Positions 8,652 to 17,584 of a DNA stretch of 64,000 nucleotides are shown here, in pieces. The notes beneath the pieces are model-generated. The model searched no databases. It worked only from the letters and a program-made list of their open reading frames with translations, and had not been told where the DNA came from. The position numbers were made by a program, and so were the translations under genes. Source of the stretch: Candidatus Bathyarchaeota archaeon (GTDB taxonomy: Archaea > Thermoproteota > Bathyarchaeia > Bathyarchaeales > Bathycorpusculaceae); the NCBI GenBank assembly GCA_029881805.1, contig JAOULW010000001.1, forward strand, positions 186,001-250,000. Reading direction: 5' to 3'. Every line of letters starts with the position of its first letter. Within the stretch, counting starts at the first letter, position 1.

Positions 8652-11090
8652 ATGTCAGAAAAACAAGAGTCTAAACCACAAAATGGCGGTGAAGAAATTC
8701 GAATTGGAGTTTATGTTTGCCATTGCGGTTTGAACATTGCTGGCTCCGTAGACTGCGACGAAGTTGCAAAATTCGCAGCAACTCTTCCTAATGTAGTCTT
8801 GGCTAAAGACAATCGTTACACTTGCTCTGACCAAGGACAAGAAATAATGAAAAGCGACATCCGGGAGCAGAAACTTAACCGCGTAGTCGTCGCATCTTGT
8901 TCGCCGCGTCTTCATGAGTCTACGTTCAGAAAGGCTTGTGAGGAGGCAGGACTAAACAAGTACCTTTTTGAAATGGCTAACATCCGTGAACATTGTAGCT
9001 GGGTTCATTTACACGATCGAGAAGCAGCCACAGAAAAGGCCAAAGACCTTGTGAAAATGGCAGTCGCAAAAGTTGCTTTACTTCAACCTGCCGAAGAAGT
9101 CGAAGTACCGATAAATCGAAAAACACTTGTGATAGGAGGCGGAGTGGCAGGCATACAGGCCTCTTTAGACTTGGCTGACACAGGTTATAAAGTCTACTTA
9201 GTAGAGAAGGAACCAAGCATCGGCGGAATGATGGCTCGAATAGATAAGACTTTTCCAACGATGGATTGTTCTATCTGCATTCTCGCACCCAAAATGTCTG
9301 ATGTTTTGCATCACCCAAACATTGAACTCTTAACCAACAGTGAAGTTGTCGAAGTTAAAGGATACGTAGGCAACTTTCAAGCCAAGGTGCTGAAAAAACC
9401 ACGATATGTTACAAAAGATTGCTCGGCTTGCAATGATTGCACGGAAGTCTGCCCAATTATTGCTCCAAACGAGTTTGATGTCGGTTTAGATATAAGGCAT
9501 GCCATTTACACGCCATTCGCGCAAGCAGTTCCATCCACATACACGATTGACATGAACCTATGTCTCAATAAAGATAACGTAATAGTTTGCGACAAATGCA
9601 TCAAAGCATGCGAGAGACAAGCAATAAATTTCGAAATGAAACCCGAAAACGTTGAGCTCGAAATAGGCACAATAATCGTAGCGATAGGCGCAGACGTATT
9701 TGATCCATCAGTTCTGCCAAACTATGGATATGGCAGACACACAAATGTAATTACGTCACTTGAGTTTGAAAGGCTAATCAACGCCGGCGGTCCTTCTGGC
9801 GGACACCTTATAAGACCTAGTGACATGCAAGTTCCCAAACGAGTGGCTTTTGTTCAATGCGTTGGCTCACGTACTGATAGGAATGGAAGATTATACTGCA
9901 GTAACGTTTGCTGCATGAACACCATAAAAGATAGTCTACTAATCAAGGAACACTGGCCTGAAACAGAAATCTACGTTTTCTACGTTGACATACGAGCACA
10001 CGGAAAAGGTTTCGAAGATCTGTATAAACGAGCCAGAAAAGAAGGGGTCAAGTTTATTCGCGGGCTTCCAGCCAAAATATTAGAAGACAAGAAGACCCAC
10101 AATCTATGGCTTATTGGAGAAAACACCCTACAAAAAGAACTATACAAAATGAATGTAGACATGGCAGTTCTTTCCATAGGATTAGAACCTAGAAGAAACA
10201 GCGAAATAGTGCAACGTCTACTAACACTTTCCAGAACACAAGACGGATTTTTCATGGAAGCACATCCAAAACTCAGACCTGTAGACGCTGCAACAGGTGG
10301 GATGTTCTTTGCAGGCTGCGCTGAGGCTCCTAAAGACATAAAGGACAGCGTCACGCAAGCAAGCGCTGCCGCAGCCCGGGCAGGCATATTGATGGCTAAG
10401 GGAAAAGTGACTGTTGAAGCCATAACACCCATTTCTTATCCCGAAAAGTGCAAGGCATGTGGACTTTGCACAAAGGTTTGCCCCTACAATGCTATAACTC
10501 TAGACAAAGAATTACAGCAAATCAAAATTGTTGAAGCTGCATGCGGTGGCTGTGGAACGTGTGCGGCAGAATGCCCCTTTGGTGCATTGACCCAAAGTCA
10601 CTTCACTGATGAACAGATTTTGGCGCAGATAGACGCTGTCACAGAGTATGACTCTGAAAAAAAGATTGTTGCCTTCTGTTGCAATTGGTGCGCTTATGCT
10701 GGCGCAGACTTTGCAGGGGTCAATAGAATGCAATATCCACCGAATGTGCGCATCATTAGAACCATGTGTTCTGGCCGTGTAGCTCCAAAATTTGTTGAAA
10801 GGGCATTTGCAAGAGGGGCCTCAGTCGTCTTAGTGGCAGGTTGTCATCCTGGAGACTGCCATTACATAAATGCTAACAATCACACAAAAGATCGTGTGGA
10901 ACGTTTATGGAAGAAGATGGAGCAAAGTGGACTGGACAAGGAACGACTGCAACTGCTGTGGGCTTCGGCTGCAGAAGGCGAAAGATTCGCCTCAAAAATC
11001 CGTGAAATTCAGACAATAATAAAACGGGTTACGCCAGAAGAAATACACAAGGCTAAGAGGGTTTTTGAGAAGGCTTTGGAAGGAGTCTAA
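8652..11090 (+). CDS. hdrA: Heterodisulfide reductase subunit A fused to MvhD-like domain
   Basis: An 812-residue flavin-based electron-bifurcation subunit. An N-terminal cysteine-rich domain (CHCG at 23-26, CSPR at 83-86) precedes the FAD domain with GGGVAG at 162-167 and the C206/C209 pair. Next come a ferredoxin insert with CSACNDCTEVCP, a second flavin half, two C-terminal [4Fe-4S] motifs (CKACGLCTKVCP and CGGCGTCAAECP) and an MvhD-like [2Fe-2S] tail starting CCNWCAYAGAD, with GCHPGDCHY. In methanogens MvhD links HdrA to hydrogenase. Here the likely donors or acceptors are the fused flavoprotein upstream and the 2-oxoacid oxidoreductase downstream. No HdrB gene is in this operon. Confidence 0.95.
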   Translation: MSEKQESKPQNGGEEIRIGVYVCHCGLNIAGSVDCDEVAKFAATLPNVVLAKDNRYTCSDQGQEIMKSDIREQKLNRVVVASCSPRLHESTFRKACEEAGLNKYLFEMANIREHCSWVHLHDREAATEKAKDLVKMAVAKVALLQPAEEVEVPINRKTLVIGGGVAGIQASLDLADTGYKVYLVEKEPSIGGMMARIDKTFPTMDCSICILAPKMSDVLHHPNIELLTNSEVVEVKGYVGNFQAKVLKKPRYVTKDCSACNDCTEVCPIIAPNEFDVGLDIRHAIYTPFAQAVPSTYTIDMNLCLNKDNVIVCDKCIKACERQAINFEMKPENVELEIGTIIVAIGADVFDPSVLPNYGYGRHTNVITSLEFERLINAGGPSGGHLIRPSDMQVPKRVAFVQCVGSRTDRNGRLYCSNVCCMNTIKDSLLIKEHWPETEIYVFYVDIRAHGKGFEDLYKRARKEGVKFIRGLPAKILEDKKTHNLWLIGENTLQKELYKMNVDMAVLSIGLEPRRNSEIVQRLLTLSRTQDGFFMEAHPKLRPVDAATGGMFFAGCAEAPKDIKDSVTQASAAAARAGILMAKGKVTVEAITPISYPEKCKACGLCTKVCPYNAITLDKELQQIKIVEAACGGCGTCAAECPFGALTQSHFTDEQILAQIDAVTEYDSEKKIVAFCCNWCAYAGADFAGVNRMQYPPNVRIIRTMCSGRVAPKFVERAFARGASVVLVAGCHPGDCHYINANNHTKDRVERLWKKMEQSGLDKERLQLLWASAAEGERFASKIREIQTIIKRVTPEEIHKAKRVFEKALEGV

Positions 11091-11092
11091 TT

Positions 11093-11386
11093 ATGCCGGA
11101 AAGAATTAGACATGCGCCGCTTGGCAACAAAAAAGTAAAACAGCCAAATGCGGAAGTTCACATAATTACTGATCAGTGCAAAGGTTGCGGTTTCTGCATC
11201 AAATTCTGTCCCAAGAAGGTTTTAGAGGAGTCCCAAGAAATAAATGCGAGAGGAGTGCACCCCCCTAAGATCTTGGATGAGAGCAAATGTATTATATGTA
11301 GCTTTTGCACTGCAGTTTGTCCAGACTTTGCAATTTTCGTTGTTGAAAAACCATGCAAGGAAGAGAGGCATATTAAACATGACTAA
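11093..11386 (+). CDS. korD: 2-oxoacid:ferredoxin oxidoreductase delta subunit (2[4Fe-4S] ferredoxin)
   Basis: A 97-residue protein with two CX2CX2CX3CP clusters (CKGCGFCIKFCP and CIICSFCTAVCP), the delta subunit that relays electrons from the thiamine enzyme. It begins 2 bp after hdrA and its 3' end overlaps korA by 8 bp, so translation is coupled. The second Kor set in this window lacks such a subunit. The substrate class (2-oxoglutarate, pyruvate or branched-chain acids) cannot be assigned from this subunit. Confidence 0.9.
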   Translation: MPERIRHAPLGNKKVKQPNAEVHIITDQCKGCGFCIKFCPKKVLEESQEINARGVHPPKILDESKCIICSFCTAVCPDFAIFVVEKPCKEERHIKHD

Positions 11387-12530
11387 GAAAAGAGCTTTAC
11401 TTGCAGGCGCCCATTTTATGAATGGAGACGTGGCATGCGCAGAAGGCGCCATAGCGGCTGGCTGCCGATTCTTTGCGGGTTATCCGATTACACCGGCGAC
11501 GGAAATTGCTGAACATTTGTCTGAAAGAATGCCCGAGTTTGGCGGAATCTATATTCAAATGGAAGATGAAATCGGATCTATGGCTGCGGTGATAGGCGCT
11601 TCCTATGCTGGACTAAAAGCCATGACCGCAACCTCTGGACCGGGCTTTAGTCTCATGCAAGAAAACATAGGATTAGCCGCCATGACCGAAACTCCTTGCG
11701 TCATCGTAGATATTATGCGCGGCGGACCAAGCACTGGCCAACCAACATTGCCTGGACAACAAGACGTGATGCAGGCAAAGTGGGGTTCGCATGGAGACTA
11801 TGGGATCATTGCCTTATCGCCTTCGTCTGTACAAGAGATGTTCAATTTGACAATTGAAGCCTTCAACTTGTCCGAAACCTATAGAGTTCCAACTCTGCTA
11901 ATGGGGGATGAGATTGTAGGACACATGTGGGAAAAAGTCGTAATACCCCCAGCATCAGAAATAGAAACAGTCAACCGTAAAAAACCACACGTGCCGCCAG
12001 ATAAGTATGCACCGTTCATGCCGGATGATGATTTGGTTCCGCCGATGGCTTGTTTTGGCGAAGGATACCGTTTTCACGCTACTGGCTTAACGCATGATGA
12101 GCATGGGTATCCAAAAACTCAAAGCTCAGAGGTTCAGTCTAAACTGGTTAGAAGGCTCTGTGAAAAGATAAACAAAAACGAAGACAGAATAGTGAAAGTA
12201 GAGGAGATTATGCTTGAAGATGCGGATATTGCTGTTATTTCATATGGTATAGTTGCAAGATCCGCTTTAAGTGCAGTAAGAAAGGCAAGAGAGACTGGAA
12301 TAAAAGCCGGACTTTTGCGCTTGATCACGCTTTGGCCTTTTCCGGAAAAGCGTGTCAAAAAATTGGCTAGAAAGACGAAAGCCATTGTTGTTCCAGAAAT
12401 GAATTGTGGGCAAATGGTGCGGGAAGTTGAAAGAGCGGCGAAAGAAACTCCTGTGGCTTTTCTGTCCAAGCTAGGTGAAGACCCTCACAGGCCTAAAGAG
12501 ATTCTTGAAGTGATGAGGAGGAGTGCTTAA
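11379..12530 (+). CDS. korA: 2-oxoacid:ferredoxin oxidoreductase alpha subunit
   Basis: A 383-residue alpha chain with the family segments GCRFFAGYPITPATEIAEHL, MEDEIGSMAAVIGASYAG, TSGPGFSLMQE, the PGQQDVMQAKWG substrate-loop region, and the C-terminal domain with LLRLITLWPFPE and VVPEMNCGQM. The enzyme oxidatively decarboxylates a 2-oxoacid to acyl-CoA using ferredoxin. The open frame extends upstream into korD. The ATG at 11379, preceded by AAGAGAGG, is the correct start because the family sequence begins there. The stop overlaps the korB start (TAATG). The sequence resembles the 2-oxoglutarate (Kor) branch more than the pyruvate one, but this is not decisive. Confidence 0.92.
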   Translation: MTKKRALLAGAHFMNGDVACAEGAIAAGCRFFAGYPITPATEIAEHLSERMPEFGGIYIQMEDEIGSMAAVIGASYAGLKAMTATSGPGFSLMQENIGLAAMTETPCVIVDIMRGGPSTGQPTLPGQQDVMQAKWGSHGDYGIIALSPSSVQEMFNLTIEAFNLSETYRVPTLLMGDEIVGHMWEKVVIPPASEIETVNRKKPHVPPDKYAPFMPDDDLVPPMACFGEGYRFHATGLTHDEHGYPKTQSSEVQSKLVRRLCEKINKNEDRIVKVEEIMLEDADIAVISYGIVARSALSAVRKARETGIKAGLLRLITLWPFPEKRVKKLARKTKAIVVPEMNCGQMVREVERAAKETPVAFLSKLGEDPHRPKEILEVMRRSA

Positions 12531-13369
12531 TGGTTCAGGAAGTATCGCATCCATTTTCGAGCTATTTGCGGTCGGCTATGATACCTCACATATGGTGTTC
12601 TGGATGCGGTAATGGTATTGTGCTGAATTGTTTCATTCATGCCTTAGAAGAGTTGCAGAGGGATTTAGATAAGCTGGTCGTTGTCTCTGGTATCGGTTGT
12701 ATTGGGCGCACAGCAGGATACGCAAACGCAGACTCTTTTCACACAACGCATGGTCGCGCAATAGCTTTTGCTACTGGAGTGAAATTGGCAAATCCCGAGT
12801 TGGAAGTAGTAGTCATAAGTGGAGATGGTGACCTATTTGCAATTGGAGGAAACCACTTCATACACGCTGCACGGAGGAACATTGGAGTCAAGGTAATCTG
12901 TGCGAACAACTTTAACTATGGAATGACTGGGGGTCAGCAGGGTCCAACAACGCCTCTTGAAGCGTCCACAACCACTACTCCTTACGGGAACATTGAACAT
13001 CCGTTCAATCTGGTCCATTTGGCTGCAGCGGCTGGAGCGACGTATGTAGCTAGATGGACAACACTGCACGTGCGAAGATTAACACAGTCTATAAAGAGGA
13101 TGTTGCAAAAAGAAGGTTTCTGTTTCGTTGAAGTCATTTCACCTTGTCCTGAAATTTTCGGTCGGCGTAATAAAATGCGTACTGGCTTAGAAATGATGGA
13201 ATGGTTCAGGCGGGCTTCTTCAGTAGAAAACTTTTCTGACCCGTCAAAGGCAGAAATTACTTCGAAAAGAATACTTGTGGGCGAATTTGTGAACGTGGAA
13301 AAAGTGAGTTATGAAAGACTGCTTCATGAAAAAATCGGTCAAATTAATGAAAAAAAGATTGTGTGGTGA
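12530..13369 (+). CDS. korB: 2-oxoacid:ferredoxin oxidoreductase beta subunit
   Basis: A 279-residue thiamine-diphosphate-binding chain. It has WCSGCGNG with the cluster-ligand cysteines near the N terminus, then SGIGCIGRTAGY, FHTTHGRAIAFATGVK, the ThDP/Mg motif GDGDLFAIGGNHFIHAARRN, and NFNYGMTGGQQGPTTP. The order korA-korB-korG with overlapping or near-overlapping ends shows one transcript. The paralogue at 59083-59919 has the same motifs. Confidence 0.93.
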   Translation: MVQEVSHPFSSYLRSAMIPHIWCSGCGNGIVLNCFIHALEELQRDLDKLVVVSGIGCIGRTAGYANADSFHTTHGRAIAFATGVKLANPELEVVVISGDGDLFAIGGNHFIHAARRNIGVKVICANNFNYGMTGGQQGPTTPLEASTTTTPYGNIEHPFNLVHLAAAAGATYVARWTTLHVRRLTQSIKRMLQKEGFCFVEVISPCPEIFGRRNKMRTGLEMMEWFRRASSVENFSDPSKAEITSKRILVGEFVNVEKVSYERLLHEKIGQINEKKIVW

Positions 13370-13375
13370 ATCAAC

Positions 13376-13921
13376 ATGCGAATAGAAATTAGATTTGCAG
13401 GTTTTGGTGGACAAGGCATCATTAAGTCTGGAATAATTGTAGCCGCAGCGGCATGTATTCATGGCGGAAAAAATGCTGTGCAGACACAATCTTATGGTCC
13501 AGAGTCAAGAGGTGGCGCTTGCAAATCCGAAGTTGTGATAGCAGAAGAAGACATCGATTTTCCAAAGGTGGTTGAACCTGACGTTTTGATTGTGATGTCT
13601 CAACATGCTTATAATGAATATGTTGATGATGTGAAATCTGGGGGAATAATAATTATGGACCCTGATATGGTTCCTCATGAGAAAAATTTGAAAAAAGTCA
13701 GAGTTTTTCGGATACCTGCAACGAAAATTGCTGACGAGCTTGGAAGACGAATAGTTGCTAACATCGCCATGCTGGGTGCCTTTGTGGCTATTACAAATAT
13801 GGTGGATGAAAAATCTGTCATTGAGTCAATTAAAGCAAATATACCCAAAGGGACGGAACAGCTCAATCTAGCAGCGTTCGAAAAAGGTTACGAGTACGGG
13901 AAGACTCTCTTGAAAAGCTAG
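13376..13921 (+). CDS. korG: 2-oxoacid:ferredoxin oxidoreductase gamma subunit
   Basis: A 181-residue gamma chain with the N-terminal FAGFGGQGIIKSG and QSYGPESRGGACKSEV, the standard signature of the CoA-side domain. It starts 6 bp after korB and closes the operon. The next gene, eS1, is convergent and ends 20 bp away. Fully intact. Confidence 0.93.
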   Translation: MRIEIRFAGFGGQGIIKSGIIVAAAACIHGGKNAVQTQSYGPESRGGACKSEVVIAEEDIDFPKVVEPDVLIVMSQHAYNEYVDDVKSGGIIIMDPDMVPHEKNLKKVRVFRIPATKIADELGRRIVANIAMLGAFVAITNMVDEKSVIESIKANIPKGTEQLNLAAFEKGYEYGKTLLKS

Positions 13922-13941
13922 GTTCATCCAGTCTTTTGCAA

Positions 13942-14532
13942 CTATGACTGCGTCAACTGTGATAGAAGCTTTGATTTTCTGATGCCCACATGCCGCAGCG
14001 GAGCTATTTTCTTTGCTTCGTTGTATATATCTGAGGCTATTTTTCCGAGTACTATTTCTTGTGCGATTTGCTCCAGTGTCAGTGTTGAACCTTTTTCCTT
14101 GGTGATTCTCTCCATGATGGCGCGTATTCTTCTCTCTTGGGTTGTTCTGATCCTCGAGAGTGTGAAAGCGGAGACTGCTACCCTCATTTTATACCGGTCT
14201 TTCGTGATTATGTTAAATAACCCGTCAACTTTTGTTGTTCTTCTTCTTACGAGGCTTCGTAGGTAATCCCTTGAGTATTCATGTCCTTTGAATATTGTGT
14301 GGGCGGTTTTGCCGTCAACTTCGGTTATTTGGAAGTACATTTTTAGGTATTGATGAGCAAAATCGTTTGTAATTTCGTAGAGTGTCGAGTCAATTATTCT
14401 TCCGACAAGTTTTTCTGACTCGTCGGCTGGAATTGCCCCTAAGTCGATGCTTCCGAAGTATGGTGGTCCCATTACCGTATACCATGATTTGCTTCGCCAT
14501 TTGTCTCTTACACGTCTTGTTTTTGAAGACAA
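13942..14532 (-). CDS. rps3ae: 30S ribosomal protein S3Ae (eS1)
   Basis: A 196-residue eS1 protein of the small ribosomal subunit, specific to archaea and eukaryotes. It opens with basic residues and KWRSKSWYTVMGPPYFG, and carries GRIIDSTLYEITNDF, the GHEYSRDYLRSLVRRRTTK segment and the C-terminal helix IYNEAKKIAPLRHVGIRKSK. Length and motifs are normal. It is transcribed convergently to the Kor operon. Confidence 0.95.
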   Translation of the reverse strand: MSSKTRRVRDKWRSKSWYTVMGPPYFGSIDLGAIPADESEKLVGRIIDSTLYEITNDFAHQYLKMYFQITEVDGKTAHTIFKGHEYSRDYLRSLVRRRTTKVDGLFNIITKDRYKMRVAVSAFTLSRIRTTQERRIRAIMERITKEKGSTLTLEQIAQEIVLGKIASDIYNEAKKIAPLRHVGIRKSKLLSQLTQS

Positions 14533-14582
14533 GTTTATCCTCCAGATGTGGCTTGAAAATTCGCAGCAAAGTATTAAAAGTT

Positions 14583-15872
14583 TTACCGTTTAGGTTTTAT
14601 TTTCTCTATGCCAATCATGTATTTTCTCAAAACGTCAGGTATAATAACTGAGCCATCCTCTTGCTGATAGTTTTCTAGTATTGCAACAATTGTTCTTCCT
14701 GTGGCTAAGGCTGTTGAATTCAATGTGTGAACAAATCCTTTAGGAGCTTCGCCTTCCTTTTCTCTATACCTTATGTTCAGTCTTCTAGCTTGATAATCTG
14801 TGCAATTGCTGCACGAGATTATTTCTCTATAGGCGTTTTGTGCAGGCATCCATGCTTCTATATCATATTTTTTGGCGGCAACAGTTCCAATATCACCCGT
14901 GCAGTCATTTACAACACGATATGCTATGCCAAGTTTTTGAACAATTTCTTCAGCGTTTCTTATCAGTTCCTCATGCACGATCCACGAATCTTCAGGTCTG
15001 CAGAAGACAAACTGTTCAATCTTGTTAAACTGACGAGTTCGAAAGATTCCTCGAGTATCTTTACCATGCGCTCCTGCTTCCTTTCTAAAGTTCGTGCTCA
15101 TCCCGACAAGTTTAAGCGGCAAGTTTCCGGCCATCAAAACCTCATTCATGAACATTGCTGCCATAGGATGCTCTGAAGTTGCAATTAGGTATAGGTCTTC
15201 ATTCTCAATCTTGTATAACACATCTTCGAAATCGCTTAGGGACACTACACCCTCATATGGTTCTCGCCTCATTAGAAAAGGTGGCTCTATCGGTGTATAT
15301 CCCTTCTTAATCATTTCTTCCAAAGCAAAATTCAGCAGTGCCATGTCTAGCATCACACCTTCATTCTTTAGATAGAAGAATCTGGCTCCAGAGATTTTTC
15401 CTGCTCTTTCAATGTCCATTACGTCTAGACTCAATGCTAAATCTATGTGGTCTTGTGGTTTGAAACTGAATTCTGGAATTTCGCCCTCAGCTCTTACTTG
15501 GACATTATCATTTTCATCTCTGCCTATTGGAACAGTTTCATGCAAGAGGTTTGGAAGTCGCATAAGGTAGTAACGCACTTTCTCTTCACATTTGCGAACT
15601 TGATTCTCTAAAGCTTTTATTTTAGCATCGATGCCTCTAGCTTTTGAAAGTTTTTTGTCTACGTCTGTTCCCCTCTTTTTCAGCTCTGCGATCTCCATTG
15701 TTGCAAGTCTTCTTTCATGGCGAAGTTCGTTTAGTTTTGTTAGGATCTGTCGCCATTTTCTATCGGACTCGATAAGGTCATTCAGCGTCTTCATATTTTC
15801 AGGTTTTCCTCTTTTCATTAAATTGCTTTTTACGAGTTGCGGATTCTCTCGGATGAGTTTAATGTCCAGCAT
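14583..15872 (-). CDS. serS: Seryl-tRNA synthetase
   Basis: A class II synthetase that charges tRNA-Ser. The N-terminal coiled-coil arm begins MLDIKLIRENP and continues with long Glu/Lys/Arg helices to about residue 110. The catalytic core shows the motif 2 region FRKEAGAHGKDTRGIFRTRQFNKIEQF, SNCTDYQARRLNIRY and motif 3 around STALATGRTIVAILENYQ. It is the common (not the rare methanogen-type) SerRS. The open frame reaches 15890, but the ATG at 15872 begins the standard family N terminus. It is the last core gene before the accessory island. Confidence 0.95.
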   Translation of the reverse strand: MLDIKLIRENPQLVKSNLMKRGKPENMKTLNDLIESDRKWRQILTKLNELRHERRLATMEIAELKKRGTDVDKKLSKARGIDAKIKALENQVRKCEEKVRYYLMRLPNLLHETVPIGRDENDNVQVRAEGEIPEFSFKPQDHIDLALSLDVMDIERAGKISGARFFYLKNEGVMLDMALLNFALEEMIKKGYTPIEPPFLMRREPYEGVVSLSDFEDVLYKIENEDLYLIATSEHPMAAMFMNEVLMAGNLPLKLVGMSTNFRKEAGAHGKDTRGIFRTRQFNKIEQFVFCRPEDSWIVHEELIRNAEEIVQKLGIAYRVVNDCTGDIGTVAAKKYDIEAWMPAQNAYREIISCSNCTDYQARRLNIRYREKEGEAPKGFVHTLNSTALATGRTIVAILENYQQEDGSVIIPDVLRKYMIGIEKIKPKR

Positions 15873-16223
15873 TTTCTCACATGCAATCATAATTGACTTG
15901 GGCCTAGCCTTCTAACCTTAGCCTTAACTATACTATTTAACCTTACGATAAAGATAGTCTCTCGCTTAATTTAGACAGCTTCAAAAACCGAAAAAGAGGC
16001 AAAATATCAGCGACCTATCGTTTGTTTCTTCCTTCAGATAGAGTCCAAGTCCCTTAAAATGCATTATTTCTTAAGTCAGGGCTTTTCGTCACCAGCGGCA
16101 AAATTTAACAAAATAAGAAAACAGAGAAGATTTGAAGTTCAGGCTATATCCCTGACCCCAGATTTCACACTAGAATGCGACAAAGTTAAGTGTTTTTGTT
16201 CCTAAATAATATCCGGGTTAAAG
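15873..16223. other. Intergenic region between serS and the thioredoxin-like gene
   Basis: About 350 bp without a gene. The left part holds the AT-rich promoter zone of serS (a TTAAATAG-like TATA on the minus strand). The rest has scattered A/T tracts and no open frame or recognisable RNA. It marks the left edge of the accessory stretch. Confidence 0.4.
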
Positions 16224-16556
16224 TTGACGGACAACAGCAACGTAACTTTATATATAAAATCGGAAAAAATCCCAGTAATGAGGTATTCCGAAGGTTTGCA
16301 TGGCCACCCGTGCATAGCTACTGATAGAGCACCTCAGACATTCTATAATAACAAACCAGAAGATCAAAACGCCATGGCTCTCCTGAAAGAAGCTGGAATA
16401 ACCCACAGAATTGTTGATTTGTCTGATTGTTCCTTCACGGTGCAGTTGAAGGCAAAAATAATCAAGGTAAACGATACCCCTACACTCGTTTTGAATGGCA
16501 GGAAAATAAAGGGTTTAGAAAACATCAAACAAGCATTGCATGAGGTTAGAACCTAA
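16224..16556 (+). CDS. Thioredoxin/glutaredoxin-fold-like small protein lacking CXXC
   Basis: A 110-residue protein whose second half (RIVDLSD, then VNDTPTLVLNGRKIKGLENIKQAL) looks like the end of a glutaredoxin or thioredoxin fold, including the cis-proline TPTLV step. The usual CXXC at the first helix is absent. Only single cysteines occur, near residues 30 and 69, so it would be redox-inactive or use one cysteine. The start is TTG at 16224, with GGGTTAAAG before it. It stands alone at the island edge. Confidence 0.45.
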   Translation: MTDNSNVTLYIKSEKIPVMRYSEGLHGHPCIATDRAPQTFYNNKPEDQNAMALLKEAGITHRIVDLSDCSFTVQLKAKIIKVNDTPTLVLNGRKIKGLENIKQALHEVRT

Positions 16557-16735
16557 GAATAACTATCAGCAAATGTCCACAAATAAGGCAGTAAACAATT
16601 ACCGTTTTATAGCAGATACGTTTTTCCGAAAATTAAAAATATCCACAAAAGAGGCAGAACTGAAGCAGAATTTGTAAATGAATTGAAAGCCGTCTTTCCA
16701 AGTCTTTTTCCACCATAAACCTAAAGATCAGTTTC
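16557..16735. repeat. Intergenic region with a short direct repeat
   Basis: Between the thioredoxin-like gene and repeat copy A, a 16-nt direct repeat with two mismatches (consensus TCCACAAAWRAGGCAG) occurs at 16576-16591 and 16642-16657, 66 bp apart. No open frame is seen. It could be a regulator site pair or a scar of past insertion. Confidence 0.35.
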
Positions 16736-16779
16736 TTGGGTTTGGGGGTAAAGTTTTATCCCAAACCCAAACCCAAACC
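16736..16779 (+). repeat. Island repeat copy A (G-rich palindromic hairpin)
   Basis: TTGGGTTTGGG at 16736-16746 is perfectly complementary to CCCAAACCCAA at 16760-16770. The inner TAAA/TTTA pair lies at 16749-16758. The result is a long stem with a small internal loop, followed by more CCCAAA units to 16779. Positions 16736-16761 are identical, base for base, to 24217-24242 (copy E). The motif is not seen in the core regions of the window. Confidence 0.75.
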
Positions 16780-16800
16780 GTGTCAACACTGAGAATGTGT

Positions 16801-16870
16801 TACGTGACACGTGTCGTGTGTTTTGTGACACATATCACAAATGAAATGCTCGGTCATTCAAAACTTATAT
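16801..16870 (+). promoter_or_regulatory. Operator-like dyads and TATA box before the transglutaminase-like gene
   Basis: A perfect 10-bp palindrome GACACGTGTC lies at 16806-16815. A second dyad, GTGACACATATCAC (arms GTGA/TCAC), lies at 16825-16838. TATA-like CTTATAT follows at 16864-16870, about 45 bp before the TTG start at 16913. The arrangement suggests a DNA-binding regulator, but no cognate regulator is identified. Confidence 0.4.
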
Positions 16871-16912
16871 CTGGCAAGGAAAACCTAAATTCTATTGAAG
16901 GTTGGATAGACA

Positions 16913-17584
16913 TTGGTTGAAAAGAAGGAAGTTGGAAAAGCAACTGCGGGTTTAGTAATTTGTGCAATCTTGATTGTTATATTGGCATTTTTTAGCATCT
17001 GGTTCTTTACACGTATGCAGAACCAAAGGAATTTGAACAATGATTTGCAATTGGAGAAATCCCATCTTCAAAACGAACTAGGTACATTGACTGCAGAATA
17101 CCAGAATTATGCTTCAACTCACACCCATAGCAATTCAGAATATGACTCCTATGTGGCTAACCATCACCATACTGACCAAGAATATGATCAGGCACGATTT
17201 CTCTTCTACTATGTTAAACCAAAAGAACAGAAATTCGGAGTTTACGATCTTAGTGATTATGTAACGAGTCGGGAATGGACAAAGCCGTATCAAGAAGGAG
17301 TTTTTGATTGTAGTGAAATGAGCGCGTCACTTGAATGGGAATTGGAGAATGAAGGATGGCACACGATTATTGTCCTTGGAAATTCTCCTTTTGATTCTGG
17401 GCGTCATGCTTGGGTGCTTGTCCAGACAAGCGCGGATGGGTATATGCCTGTAGAATCCACAAATAGGGACGTGGTATGGTGGGAAAATCCCAACTTTGAC
17501 AACTACTTTGTGTATGACCGTAGTTTCGAAACTATACAAGAAGCTTTGGCTTATAGTGAGACGGAATTTGACTGGTGGAATTAG
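16913..17584 (+). CDS. Membrane-anchored transglutaminase-like (cysteine peptidase fold) protein
   Basis: A 223-residue protein with one transmembrane segment at about residues 12-32, a coiled-coil stretch (about 36-62), two His-rich repeats (THTHSNSEYDSY and NHHHTDQEYDQ), and a C-terminal domain with transglutaminase-like spacing. The candidate nucleophile is Cys in VFDCSEMSA, His in GRHAWVLVQ, and the acidic partner in MPVESTNRD. Such domains act as peptidases or peptidoglycan and pseudomurein modifiers outside the cell. The start is TTG at 16913. Its stop overlaps the convergent primase-like gene by 4 bp. The fold is likely, the substrate unknown. Confidence 0.6.
   Translation: MVEKKEVGKATAGLVICAILIVILAFFSIWFFTRMQNQRNLNNDLQLEKSHLQNELGTLTAEYQNYASTHTHSNSEYDSYVANHHHTDQEYDQARFLFYYVKPKEQKFGVYDLSDYVTSREWTKPYQEGVFDCSEMSASLEWELENEGWHTIIVLGNSPFDSGRHAWVLVQTSADGYMPVESTNRDVVWWENPNFDNYFVYDRSFETIQEALAYSETEFDWWN

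Noticed and set aside
10674-10705. Selenocysteine codon in the MvhD-like tail of HdrA
   Set aside because: The frame has cysteine codons at the cluster positions and no in-frame TGA.
11244-11378. Upstream extension of the first korA
   Set aside because: It overlaps the korD ferredoxin, whose two cluster motifs are intact. The family sequence starts at 11379.
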